In this document: piece after piece, positions 45,764-54,770 of the stretch | Layout of the letters: each line of letters opens with the position of its first letter | Numbering within the stretch: the stretch's first letter is position 1 | NCBI GenBank assembly: GCA_049115715.1 | Contig: JAGDZQ010000025.1 | Location: 248,001 to 312,000, forward strand | Reading direction: 5' to 3' | DNA from: JAMZMI01 sp049115715 | GTDB taxonomy: Bacteria; Bacteroidota; Bacteroidia; Cytophagales; Cyclobacteriaceae | DNA length: 64,000 bases | Notes under the pieces: generated by a model | What the model was told of the DNA's origin: nothing | The model's input: the letters and a program-made list of their open reading frames with translations, nothing else | The model's database searches: none | Made by a program: the position numbers and the translations under genes

Positions 45764-46624
45764 ATGAAAAAAGAAGACTCAGGTTTGGAGGACGAAAGAT
45801 TAATTGAACAAAGTCTCTTAGGCAACAAAGAGGCACTGGAAAGTTTAATCAAAAAACATCAGGAATGGGTCTACAATGTAGCCATAAACCTCACAGGTGA
45901 GACGGAAGAAGCGCTAGACCTGATGCAGGAGACGTTAATTAAAGTGATCACTAACCTAAGCAAATTCGAATGTAAAAGTCAGTTTAGGACATGGGCGTAT
46001 CGCATTATCAAAAACCATTTTTTGAACACTCAGCGATTCCAAAACTATCATCAGACCATACCGTGGGAAGCGTTTGGTGATGGTCTGGATAGTATTATAG
46101 ATGAGAATCTGCATGATAGCCCCAAAATAGAAAAAGACCTGCTCATAGAAGAAGCCAAGCTAAGCTGTATGAAAGGTATGCTGCTATGCCTTACACCTGA
46201 GCAAAGACTAATATACGTAATGGGAGAACTCTTTGAAACTCCTGATTCGATGGCCAGTGAGGTAATGGAAATTTCGAAAGCAAACTTCAGGAAAAAACTA
46301 AGTCGAGCAAGGGAGCAATTGTACGGTTTTATGAACAATAAATGTGGGCTGATCAACAAAGCCAATCCATGCCGATGTGCCAAGAAGACTGTTGGTTTTA
46401 TAAAGAAAGGTTATGTGAATCCTGAAAATCTTCAATTTCAAAAAAACGTTATTTCAAGAATCAGTGAAGTCGCTAAAGGTAAACTTGATGATTTTGAAAG
46501 CGATGGAAAAGAGGCATATCGAAAATTGTATCAATCACATTACTATCAAAAGCCCAAGAATAGGCTGTCCTCACTCAAAAAAATATTAGACTCAGAAGTG
46601 GTGAGGAAAACATTCGAAATATAG
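45764..46624 (+). CDS. ECF-like RNA polymerase sigma factor with cysteine tail
   Basis: A 286-residue protein. Sigma region 2 is at about residues 30-95 (ALDLMQETLIKVITNLSKF; FRTWAYRIIKNHFLN) and region 4 at about 135-190 (LTPEQRLIYVMGELFE; SKANFRKKLSRAREQLY). A tail of about 95 residues follows, starting with three cysteines at C194, C203 and C205 (CGLINKANPCRCAKK). No anti-sigma gene is adjacent. The cysteines could bind metal or sense redox state, which is inference. It is 86 bases after the DUF1761 gene. Confidence 0.85.
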   Translation: MKKEDSGLEDERLIEQSLLGNKEALESLIKKHQEWVYNVAINLTGETEEALDLMQETLIKVITNLSKFECKSQFRTWAYRIIKNHFLNTQRFQNYHQTIPWEAFGDGLDSIIDENLHDSPKIEKDLLIEEAKLSCMKGMLLCLTPEQRLIYVMGELFETPDSMASEVMEISKANFRKKLSRAREQLYGFMNNKCGLINKANPCRCAKKTVGFIKKGYVNPENLQFQKNVISRISEVAKGKLDDFESDGKEAYRKLYQSHYYQKPKNRLSSLKKILDSEVVRKTFEI

Positions 46625-46941
46625 TCTGAAATACGTGTGCTCATCAACGCAAATACCGCAATCATTAAGCTAAAATTATCGAAGAATCAGCCTGCAAGAA
46701 AACGATCCGTATCGCGTGCAAAATGATTTACCATTCATAAGGGTATTAACCCACGTCTAATGCAGAAGGATTTTCAAAACAGAATCAATTGGATATAAGG
46801 GAATTTTCAACTCATTTACCCATCAAAATTGCCATATTAGAAATGTCTGGAAAATAACTCCCTATCTCTCCATATTTTATTTCAACATACTGGAACTCTT
46901 CGCTTGAATGAAGTACATTAGTTAGGCCAGCTATTGAAATT
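46625..46941. other. Gene-free stretch before the Panacea gene
   Basis: About 317 bases with no recognisable gene, hairpin or promoter box. It marks the left edge of the accessory region. Confidence 0.4.
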
Positions 46942-47445
46942 ATGTATAAACCCGATATTCCGGCCAATTACTTCTTGAAGAAGTCAATTGATAGTGATAA
47001 ATCCGTCACAGCAATAAAACTTGAACTAATGATTTATTTTGCCCATGCATGGCACCTTGCCATACTGGGCACCTCCCTAATAAATGAAGCAGTTCTGGCC
47101 TGGAGACATGGACCAGTGATCGAATCCATTCACCTGCGATACAACAAAAGAGGGGTTAATCTATTTGCCAACCTAGATGCGGGTACTTCTAATAAGTTGA
47201 AAAAATCTGATAAATACTTTCTAGACCAAATCTGGACACACTATTGTCGAATGAGTGAACAAGAAATGATCTCTCAATGCCACAAACCAAATACCCCATG
47301 GGAGTCAACCTACAAAAAAAGCTCCAGCAAAATTGTAATTGATAATCTTCTTATAAAGAAATACTATCGTAGACTGATTGCAACAGATCCAAATTTCGCG
47401 GATTTAGAGGACGATTCAATCACAGAGTATTCTGATGTAGGGTAA
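46942..47445 (+). CDS. Panacea-domain (SocA/DUF4065-like) protein
   Basis: A 167-residue protein with the Panacea pattern: ANYFLKKSIDSDK, then KLELMIYFAHAWHLAILGTS, then INEAVLAWRHGPVI. Panacea proteins often act as antitoxins for varied toxins, or as adaptor-type regulators like SocA. Here the next gene is convergent rather than downstream on the same strand, so the usual bicistronic toxin partner is missing. The gene starts an accessory stretch that includes AbiE and a type I restriction system. Confidence 0.8.
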   Translation: MYKPDIPANYFLKKSIDSDKSVTAIKLELMIYFAHAWHLAILGTSLINEAVLAWRHGPVIESIHLRYNKRGVNLFANLDAGTSNKLKKSDKYFLDQIWTHYCRMSEQEMISQCHKPNTPWESTYKKSSSKIVIDNLLIKKYYRRLIATDPNFADLEDDSITEYSDVG

Positions 47446-47484
47446 GAAAGAATTGGAAATGATCATATCAATCTGATCTCCTCT

Positions 47485-48231
47485 CTATTTCAAAAACCCC
47501 TTCAACAGCTCACTTAATACTTTCAGATCTTTTCCTTTATCCCTAGCCAATTTATTTTCATCGGTATGATCAAAAGAGACATACCGAATCTCAATAAAGT
47601 TCACTCCTTTCGCTACCAGCCCGTTCCTTTTTCGATCTGCATAATTTGCTATTTGCTGAGTGCGGGTTATTCCGCTTACGGTTTTGCGATTAGGGTTATC
47701 TATAGAATCAGCTCCTAGCGGCTCAACCAGTTCAATTGCAAGGTTGAGTTCAGGATAGTAAGCATCTATGGGCAATGCACTTCTCGTTTTGCCATCCTTA
47801 TGATAATCACCAAAGATAAAACTGAATTTATGTTGCCTGGATGCAATTTCATTCAATAACTCATCACAAAGCGTTATTAGGTAGTGCTCGTCACTTTCTG
47901 AATCGGTCTTTTTTGTCTTTTGTTTTTTAGTGAGGCCTGTATCATTTGGTGCATCCGAAACATAGGTAGCGCCTTCCCTCAAGAAATACCAAAAAGTGTT
48001 TTTGTCCTTTCTCTCAGCATGCAATTGAGGAATTTTATTCAACGCTTTCTCCTCATCCAAAGCTCTGAGCACCTTCCTGATTGGCAAACCCTTCTTCTCG
48101 TCTTTAGTAAATACTCCTGCCTTGATAAAGTCGGGCATAAGCTCCTTTGCCGCAACAACATCCCCTTTTGTGTTCCGCTCAAAATAAGCTGAGACAACTT
48201 GATTGATGGATTCTATTTTTTCTTCTTGCAT
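47485..48231 (-). CDS. Predicted nuclease-fold protein, PD-(D/E)XK-like
   Basis: A 248-residue soluble protein. Residues 139-170 (IFGDYHKDGK; LPIDAYYPELNLAIELVE) resemble a family I recall with the pattern GD...LPVDAYYPxLxLxVEYxE. That family is thought to be a restriction-endonuclease-like fold; D156 and E167 would be the metal ligands. The TVSGITRTQQIANYADRKR stretch after it also belongs to that pattern. The canonical Lys after the second acid is replaced (E-L-V-E), so activity is uncertain. The N-terminal half is unrecognised. It converges on the Panacea gene with a 39-base gap. Confidence 0.55.
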   Translation of the reverse strand: MQEEKIESINQVVSAYFERNTKGDVVAAKELMPDFIKAGVFTKDEKKGLPIRKVLRALDEEKALNKIPQLHAERKDKNTFWYFLREGATYVSDAPNDTGLTKKQKTKKTDSESDEHYLITLCDELLNEIASRQHKFSFIFGDYHKDGKTRSALPIDAYYPELNLAIELVEPLGADSIDNPNRKTVSGITRTQQIANYADRKRNGLVAKGVNFIEIRYVSFDHTDENKLARDKGKDLKVLSELLKGFLK

Positions 48232-48758
48232 ACTTTTCAGCTCGCAATTTACCCATTAATAGACTCATGGGTGTTTATTCTTTCCTTATAGCTACACTGC
48301 TACGCCTTGGGGTAATTGCATTTAACTTTCATTAATCAATTTCAATGATCTTGACAGACAAAAAAGGACTTCTTAAAACGGATAAGATTCCTAGGGAATG
48401 ACTTGCTTTGAGTAGAAAGTATTTGATCTGAAGTCATGCGCTACAATAACGAATTATCATCCCCACAATCATCCCGTAAGGGATCTTCTGAGTTGAGTCC
48501 TATTCCACCCCTGTAGTCATCCTGCAGGGGTCTTCTGCGCTTTCAAAGAGTATCACAACGGACTTTCTTGATGAATAAGATTCCTTCCAGTATGACTTCT
48601 CGGCATATAAATACACCAATCCCGTGCGCACTGTAAGCGTCTTATACATCCTTGTATTTTTTAAACGCGAATGCCATGTACTACTCCCTTTTCCTGCTTA
48701 GTTTATATGAATTGGTTACGTAACTTCACCTCTTAAAAAATTAGCAAGTTCTATTTCT
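48232..48758. other. Gene-free stretch carrying REP-like units and a small palindrome
   Basis: Apart from the repeat cluster, it holds the perfect palindrome GTTACGTAAC at 48715-48724, 35 bases before the next ATG, which could be an operator or chance. No gene was seen. Confidence 0.45.
48366..48597. repeat. Cluster of four REP-like repeat units
   Basis: Two units point right: TCATCCCGTAAGGGATCTTC (48469-48488) and TCATCCTGCAGGGGTCTTCT (48517-48536). Two point left: 48366-48404 and 48558-48597, whose complements start GTCATTCCCTAGGAATCTTA and GTCATACTGGAAGGAATCTT and both end in AAGAA-GTCC. Each core has a short CCnGnAGG hairpin. Such units are typical extragenic palindromes of Bacteroidota. 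They fill most of the stretch between 48232 and 48758. Confidence 0.6.
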
Positions 48759-49205
48759 ATGCACAAAGAAGCCATTGATAACGCAGCAGCCTTGATCAAA
48801 TCTAAACAGGACGGAGTACTTTCTACACTCTCCCTTAAATTGGACGGTTTTCCGTTTGGTTCTGTGGTCCCCTACTGTCTGGACAATGCCGGATGGCCTG
48901 TCGTTCTCATCTCCACTATCGCAGAACATACCAAGAACATCAAAGCAGACAATCGTTGCTCGCTTACCGTCGTGATGGATGGCGAAGATGTACAGGCAAA
49001 TGGAAGGATTTGCATGGTTGGGCATATGGAGGAACTTCTCTACGAGGAAAAGGAGATTATGGAACGCTACTATACGCAGTTTCCAAACTCTAGATCGTAT
49101 GATGCTACACACGATTTTTCGTTTTACCGATTGGCTCCTGTTTCGATCCGCTACATCGGTGGATTTGGCCAGATTCATTGGTTTTCTCCTGATGAATTCA
49201 AATGA
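48759..49205 (+). CDS. Pyridoxamine-phosphate-oxidase-fold (HugZ-like) protein
   Basis: A 148-residue single-domain protein of the split-barrel flavin/heme-binding fold. SKQDGVLSTLSLKLDGFPFG and SVVPYCLDNAGWPVVLIST are the usual strand pair, and STIAEHTKNIKADNRCSL is the ligand-binding loop. It is shorter than full HugZ heme oxygenases (about 250 residues), because the C-terminal domain is absent. The ligand may be FMN, F420 or heme. It stands alone between the repeat cluster and the AbiE genes. Confidence 0.8.
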   Translation: MHKEAIDNAAALIKSKQDGVLSTLSLKLDGFPFGSVVPYCLDNAGWPVVLISTIAEHTKNIKADNRCSLTVVMDGEDVQANGRICMVGHMEELLYEEKEIMERYYTQFPNSRSYDATHDFSFYRLAPVSIRYIGGFGQIHWFSPDEFK

Positions 49206-49561
49206 ACCTTGATCCACACTCAGTCTTTAAGTCTTTATATAGCAGGTAAAACTGTCCTTTTGTATTCATAATATTGTCCTTTGCGTCAGATAATTGGTTT
49301 GCCTTACCCCTCTTGCCAATCGCCAAACTGATCTTCTATTTGTTCTATAACCTCGACATAAACAGTGGACTTAGGGCGATCAGGAAATAATGAGGAAAAA
49401 TTAAAGTTTGCAGTGTCAAAATATTTTTCCTTTCACAAAAAATGGGTTTTATACTGCTTCACGAGTGAGAACCATTGAAAATTCTTCTTATCTCGATCCT
49501 ATTTTAGCATATAATTGCGAATGGTTCCATTTATTGGTACATTACGCGATAGAAAACTACG
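49206..49561. other. Gene-free stretch upstream of abiEi
   Basis: No gene was seen in these 356 bases. Close to the ATG there is an imperfect direct repeat, TGGTTCCATT (49522-49531) and TGGTACATT (49535-49543), spaced 13 bases. AbiEi antitoxins repress their own promoters through repeats just upstream, so this is a weak operator candidate. Confidence 0.35.
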
Positions 49562-50356
49562 ATGGGAGCAGTAGCTACATTCATAAGAGAATTACAAGCA
49601 TATGAAGAATTGGCATTCTCCACAGAGGAGCTTTTGACAAAAACTTCAGCGCCAGTGTCTTCCATTAAAAAAGAGCTGGCAAGACTGGCTTCAGACAATC
49701 AAATCCTAAACCTTCGAAAAGGTTTCTATATCATTATACCGCCTAGCTACCAGCACTACAAAAAGTTACCCATTGAATTATATGCAGATAAGCTTTTTGG
49801 TGCATTGAAGAAACCCTATTACGTCAGTTTCTATTCTGCGGCCACCTACCATGGTGCTGCACACCAGCGGATTCAGCAGGATTATATAGTTACTACTCCG
49901 CCTGCTCTCAGAAATATTGATAAGGGGAACATAAAAATCAGATTCTTTAACAGCTCAAACTGGCCGGCCAAAAACATTATTCAAAAGAAATCAGACGCAG
50001 GCTATTTCAATCTCTCCTCTCCTGCGCTCACATTTGTAGATTTGATCGAGAACCAATATCAATTAGGTGGTTTGAACAGGATGTTGGCTATTTTAGAAGA
50101 GCTTTCGGAAATACTTATTAAAGAAGATGTAGCCGATTTGATTACCTGGTATACCAATAAAAGTGTCTTGCAAAGAATGGGCTACCTGCTCGAAACAATG
50201 GAATGGAACACCGAAGCAACCGAACTACTTTTCGATCACCTACATAAAGAGACTTTCTTTCCCACACTCCTGAGTCCTGATAAAGGGCAGAAAGCCGGAA
50301 GCACAGGTAATCGCTGGAAAATAGATGTAAATCTGCAACTAGAAAGCGACTTATGA
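49562..50356 (+). CDS. AbiEi-family antitoxin of a type IV toxin-antitoxin system
   Basis: A 264-residue protein. The N-terminal winged helix (FIRELQAYEELAFSTEELLT, then SSIKKELARLASDNQI) should bind the promoter. The AbiEi body follows (KPYYVSFYSAATYHGAAHQR, then LTFVDLIENQYQLGGLNRM). AbiEi neutralises AbiEii without a stable complex and represses the operon. Its stop overlaps abiEii by 4 bases. It is the first gene of the toxin-antitoxin/restriction run. Confidence 0.9.
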   Translation: MGAVATFIRELQAYEELAFSTEELLTKTSAPVSSIKKELARLASDNQILNLRKGFYIIIPPSYQHYKKLPIELYADKLFGALKKPYYVSFYSAATYHGAAHQRIQQDYIVTTPPALRNIDKGNIKIRFFNSSNWPAKNIIQKKSDAGYFNLSSPALTFVDLIENQYQLGGLNRMLAILEELSEILIKEDVADLITWYTNKSVLQRMGYLLETMEWNTEATELLFDHLHKETFFPTLLSPDKGQKAGSTGNRWKIDVNLQLESDL

Positions 50357-51159
50357 TCCCAAAGACCTACATCGCCAAATGGAAAGATCAAGCTCCCTGG
50401 AACTCCAATGAACAAGTGGAGCAAGACCTTATTATATCACGAACTCTGGTTGAGTTATTTTCTGACTGTTATATACAAGAAAATCTAGCGTTTAGAGGAG
50501 GTACAGCATTGCACAAGCTTTACTTAAATCCTGCGCCCAGATATTCAGAAGACATTGATCTTATACAAATAAAAGAAGGACCGATCAAACCTATACTTAA
50601 GAGAATCAATGAATTGATCACTTTTTTCGAAGAAGAAAGAGTAGTAAAAGTAAAGGCCAATAACAATACCATCGTCTATCGTTTCTCCTCAGAATACACA
50701 CCAGATATTCGCCTTCTGTTAAAAATAGAAATTAATTGTAGAGAACATTTCAATGTATTAGGTTGGAAAACCTTTCCTTTTGAAGTCAAAAGCGATTGGT
50801 TTTCCGGCAAAGCAGAAATAACCACCTATCATCTCGATGAATTGCTCGGAACTAAGCTGAGAGCACTATATCAGCGAAGTAAAGGAAGAGATCTTTTTGA
50901 TCTTCATTACGCGCATGAGCAGGTAAGTATAGATGTAGATAAAATGTTGCATTGCTATAGTAAATACATGGCATTTGCGGTAAAAAAGCCCCCGACAGCA
51001 AAACAGTTTTTACTCAACCTAGAAGAAAAGCAGTCAAGCCGGGGTTTCACAGGAGACATGGAAGCACTGTTACGGTCGGGTATTTCTTATGATGAGAAAA
51101 AAGCTTTTGAATGGGTTAAGGGTATAGTAGAAAGTATTGATAAAAAAGAAATGAGCTAA
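50353..51159 (+). CDS. AbiEii-family nucleotidyltransferase toxin
   Basis: A 268-residue nucleotidyltransferase toxin. The family motif is intact: FRGGTALHKLYL (residues 47-58) and RYSEDIDLI (63-71), where D67 and D69 are the metal-binding acids. Toxins of this class add nucleotides to tRNA or other targets and stop growth. It is translationally coupled to AbiEi and ends only 6 bases before hsdM, so expression may be tied to the restriction system. Confidence 0.9.
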   Translation: MIPKTYIAKWKDQAPWNSNEQVEQDLIISRTLVELFSDCYIQENLAFRGGTALHKLYLNPAPRYSEDIDLIQIKEGPIKPILKRINELITFFEEERVVKVKANNNTIVYRFSSEYTPDIRLLLKIEINCREHFNVLGWKTFPFEVKSDWFSGKAEITTYHLDELLGTKLRALYQRSKGRDLFDLHYAHEQVSIDVDKMLHCYSKYMAFAVKKPPTAKQFLLNLEEKQSSRGFTGDMEALLRSGISYDEKKAFEWVKGIVESIDKKEMS

Positions 51160-51165
51160 GCAACA

Positions 51166-53574
51166 ATGGCAATAAAAAAATCAGAATTATACAGCTCCCT
51201 GTGGGCCAGTTGTGATGAGTTAAGAGGTGGAATGGATGCCAGCCAGTATAAAGATTATGTATTGGTCATGCTATTTATCAAATACATCAGTGATAAATGG
51301 GCTGGTCAGCCTTACTCCCCTATTACCATCCCCGAGGGAGCCAGTTTCAAAGATATGATTGCGCTCAAGGGCAAGCCCGATATTGGTGATCAGATCAATA
51401 AGAAGATTATTGCTCCATTGAAAGAGGCTAATCATTTATCCGATATGCCTGATTTTAATGACCCTGTTAAGCTTGGCGATGGAGATGAGATGGTAGATCG
51501 CTTGACTAGTCTCATTGCCATATTTGAGAAACCAGCGCTGGACTTTAGTAAGAACAGAGCAGAAGGTGATGATATACTAGGAGACGCTTATGAGTACCTC
51601 ATGCGGCACTTTGCTACAGAGAGTGGCAAAAGCAAAGGCCAATTCTATACACCTGCAGAGGTAAGTAGAATCATGGCCATGATCATTGGAATTTCAGAAG
51701 CCAATACTTCTGCCAAAACAGAAGTCTATGACCCTACATGCGGCTCAGGATCATTGCTGCTTAGAATAGGAACTGCAGCAAGCACTAAAGTAACATTATA
51801 CGGACAGGAGAAAGATTCGGCAACATCTGCCCTCTCTCGGATGAACATGATTTTGCACGATTACCCAACTGCCGAAATCAAGCAGGGCAACACCTTAGCC
51901 AAACCCTTGTTTGAAGATGGAGGAACCTTAATGCAGTTCGACTATGTAGTAGCCAATCCCCCTTTTAGTGACAAGCGCTGGAGCAATGGCCTGAGCTTAC
52001 CAAAAGACGGGAACTACAATCGTTTTGAAGGATTCGGAGTGCCTCCATCGAAGAATGGTGACTTTGCTTACCTCTTGCACATCGTAAGATCGCTAAAGCG
52101 AAACGGTAAAGGAGCTGTGATTTTGCCTCATGGTGTGTTGTTTAGGGGAAATGCAGAAGCCGAGATAAGGACTAACCTGATCAAGAAAGGGTATATCAAA
52201 GGGATTATCGGCTTACCTGCCAACTTGTTTTATGGCACAGGTATTCCCGCTTGTATCATCCTTCTGGATAAAGAAAATGCTTTGAATAGAAAAGCCATTT
52301 TTATGATGGATGCCAGTAGAGGCTTTATTAAAGATGGCAATAAAAACAGGCTCAGAGAGCAGGACATCAGAAACATTACCGATGTATTCAATACGCAACA
52401 GGAAGTGCATGGATATAGCCGAGTGGTATCCATTCATGAGATTGAACAAAACGAGTACAATCTCAATATTCCAAGATACATTGACAGTCAGGAAAAAGAA
52501 GATATACAAGACATAGACGCTCATCTCAATGGTGGTATTCCTAATCAGGATATTGATGATTTACATCAGTACTGGAAAGTGTACCCTTCTTTGAAGAAAA
52601 CACTCTTTAGTGAGTTGAGAGCGGGCTATTCAAAACTTAACATTGCCCAAGAGGAAATTAACGACACCATTTATCACCATGAAGAATTTGTAACCTTCAT
52701 GGATACCATGGACACCCTTTTTCAAAAGTGGAGCAAGCAAAGCGAAACATATCTCAAAAAACAAGACAAGCAATGCCACCCGAAAGAGATCATAGCAAAG
52801 TTATCCAATAATCTACTGTCCACTTATGGCAACAAACCGCTCATTGATCAATACAATATCTATCAGCACCTACTGAGCTACTGGCTGGAGGTAATGCAGG
52901 ATGATGCTTATATCATTTCTTATGATGGATGGAAAGCGGAAACTTATAGAATAGAGGTAGAGAACAAGCAGAAAAAGAAAGTAGACAAGGGATGGGATTG
53001 TGACCTGATCCCAAAAGAATTGGTTATCAACAGATATTTCCAAAAGGAAAAGGAAGCACTTCAAGCTTTGGAAGCTAAAAAGGAAACGCTGACTACTGAA
53101 ATAACAGAATTAGAAGAAGAACACAGTGGTGAGGATGGTTTGTTTGCCGAGCTGGATAAAGTGAACAAAGGCCATGCACAGAAGCGGGTAAAAGAAATAC
53201 AAAAGGAGAAAGATCCCGATTTAGCAGATGAGCTAAAAGCCTTGCAACAGTATGTAAAGCTGCATACCGACTTAGCCGCCACCAACAAAGAAATCAAGAA
53301 AGGAGAAAATGATCTAGATGATGTACTCTATGCCAAATACCCCACCCTTACACAAGAAGAAATAAAAATACTGGTTGTCAATGATAAATGGCTAACAACC
53401 ACTGAAATAGCCATTAAAAGTGAAATAGATCAAATTAGTCAGCGACTAACCAATCGGATCAAAGAACTGGCAGAACGCTACGATACACCGCTACCTACTT
53501 TAGTAAAAGAGACGGCTGATTTGGAGGCTACCGTAAACGATCACTTAGCTAAAATGGGATTTGTATGGGGATAG
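51166..53574 (+). CDS. hsdM: Type I restriction-modification methyltransferase subunit HsdM, extended
   Basis: An 802-residue N6-adenine methyltransferase subunit. The HsdM N-terminal helical domain (residues 5-150) is followed by the SAM-binding motif DPTCGSG (189-195) and catalytic NPPF (264-267). GQFYTPAEVSRIM (158-170) is the standard link. Beyond about residue 480 there is a long extra region with a charged coiled coil (about 625-720, ALEAKKETLTTEITELEEEH). Ordinary HsdM is about 500-550 residues. It overlaps hsdS by 10 bases. With HsdS it methylates the target site. Confidence 0.95.
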   Translation: MAIKKSELYSSLWASCDELRGGMDASQYKDYVLVMLFIKYISDKWAGQPYSPITIPEGASFKDMIALKGKPDIGDQINKKIIAPLKEANHLSDMPDFNDPVKLGDGDEMVDRLTSLIAIFEKPALDFSKNRAEGDDILGDAYEYLMRHFATESGKSKGQFYTPAEVSRIMAMIIGISEANTSAKTEVYDPTCGSGSLLLRIGTAASTKVTLYGQEKDSATSALSRMNMILHDYPTAEIKQGNTLAKPLFEDGGTLMQFDYVVANPPFSDKRWSNGLSLPKDGNYNRFEGFGVPPSKNGDFAYLLHIVRSLKRNGKGAVILPHGVLFRGNAEAEIRTNLIKKGYIKGIIGLPANLFYGTGIPACIILLDKENALNRKAIFMMDASRGFIKDGNKNRLREQDIRNITDVFNTQQEVHGYSRVVSIHEIEQNEYNLNIPRYIDSQEKEDIQDIDAHLNGGIPNQDIDDLHQYWKVYPSLKKTLFSELRAGYSKLNIAQEEINDTIYHHEEFVTFMDTMDTLFQKWSKQSETYLKKQDKQCHPKEIIAKLSNNLLSTYGNKPLIDQYNIYQHLLSYWLEVMQDDAYIISYDGWKAETYRIEVENKQKKKVDKGWDCDLIPKELVINRYFQKEKEALQALEAKKETLTTEITELEEEHSGEDGLFAELDKVNKGHAQKRVKEIQKEKDPDLADELKALQQYVKLHTDLAATNKEIKKGENDLDDVLYAKYPTLTQEEIKILVVNDKWLTTTEIAIKSEIDQISQRLTNRIKELAERYDTPLPTLVKETADLEATVNDHLAKMGFVWG

Positions 53575-54770
53575 TAGAAGAATACAAACAAACAGTGGTA
53601 GGGCCAATTCCACAGGATTGGGAACTTGTAAGACTTAAAGAAGTTTCTCTGAACGATACTCAAAACGGCATTTATAAGCCTGATACGTTTTCGGGTAGAG
53701 GTTGTGAGATCGTAAATATGAAAGAACTTTTTAGGGACAAAATTATATCAAATACAATCCCTATGAAACAATTAGAATTAAATGAATTTGAGAAGCAAAG
53801 GTTTTTATTGCAAGAGGGAGATTTGCTGTTTGCAAGACGTTCTCTGGTTTTAGATGGAGTTGGTAAGTGTTCCATTGTAGGTAGTTTATCTAAACAAACG
53901 ACCTTTGAATCTTCCATTATTAGAGTTACCCCTAATTCCAAAATAGCAAAGTCGAAATTCCTTTTTTATTATACTTCCAGTGGCATAGGTCGTACTAAAA
54001 TGATAGGCTTAGCACGCCAAGTTGCAGTGTCAGGCATAACAGGCACAGATTTATTAACATACCCTATACCTCTTCCACCTCTCCCCGAACAACAAGCCAT
54101 AGCCAAAGTCCTTTCAGACACAGATAAACTCATTCAATCCTTAGAGAAAAAGATAGCCAAGAAGAAGCTGATTAAGCAAGGTATTATGCAGAAGCTTTTG
54201 ACTCCTAAGGAGGGGTGGGAAGTGAAGAAGTTGGGGAAAGTAGCGGAAATAAATATGGGGCAATCACCACATTCTGTAAACTACAATTCAAATGGCCATG
54301 GTTTACCACTTATTCAGGGAAATGCAGATTTAAAGAATAGGAAGACAATTATTCGAAGTTATACATCACAAATCACCAAAGTATGTAATAAAGGTGATAT
54401 AATAATGTCGGTACGCGCTCCTGTAGGTGCAGTTGCTCTAGCTTCCTTCAAGGCATGCATTGGAAGAGGTGTATGTGCCATAAGATATGAGAACAATTAT
54501 CTATATCATTACCTAATTCATTTAGAATCAAAATGGTCAAGTTTTTCAACAGGTTCAACCTTTGATTCAATTAATTCAGATACTTTGAAAAATCTGGAAA
54601 TAGCTATTCCAAGTATTGAGAGCCAATTTCAAATTGCATCGATATTAGACAAGGTTGACTCTGAATTAGATTGTCTGATTAGTTTATTATCAAAACGTAG
54701 ACTCTCCAAACAAGGCCTGATGCAACAACTTCTAACCGGTAAAATTAGATTATCATGCCAGGAGAAATAG
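53565..54770 (+). CDS. hsdS: Type I restriction-modification specificity subunit HsdS
   Basis: A 401-residue subunit with two target-recognition domains, about residues 1-165 and 215-360. Each is followed by a helical spacer. The spacers are recognisable repeats of each other: PLPPLPEQQAIAKVLSDTD with IKQGIMQKLLT, and IPSIESQFQIASILDKVDS with SKQGLMQQLLTGK. Each domain reads one half of a bipartite site; the site cannot be predicted here. Both ends overlap neighbouring genes (10 and 16 bases). I saw no second hsdS copy or inverted repeat suggesting switching. Confidence 0.95.
   Translation: MGIVEEYKQTVVGPIPQDWELVRLKEVSLNDTQNGIYKPDTFSGRGCEIVNMKELFRDKIISNTIPMKQLELNEFEKQRFLLQEGDLLFARRSLVLDGVGKCSIVGSLSKQTTFESSIIRVTPNSKIAKSKFLFYYTSSGIGRTKMIGLARQVAVSGITGTDLLTYPIPLPPLPEQQAIAKVLSDTDKLIQSLEKKIAKKKLIKQGIMQKLLTPKEGWEVKKLGKVAEINMGQSPHSVNYNSNGHGLPLIQGNADLKNRKTIIRSYTSQITKVCNKGDIIMSVRAPVGAVALASFKACIGRGVCAIRYENNYLYHYLIHLESKWSSFSTGSTFDSINSDTLKNLEIAIPSIESQFQIASILDKVDSELDCLISLLSKRRLSKQGLMQQLLTGKIRLSCQEK

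Noticed and set aside
48715..48724. GTTACGTAAC palindrome as an operator of the HugZ-like gene
   Set aside because: A single ten-base palindrome with no second copy or known binding protein; kept only as a note in the region description.
53565..54770. Phase-variable HsdS by recombination
   Set aside because: Only one hsdS is present, with no partial second copy, inverted repeat or invertase gene nearby.
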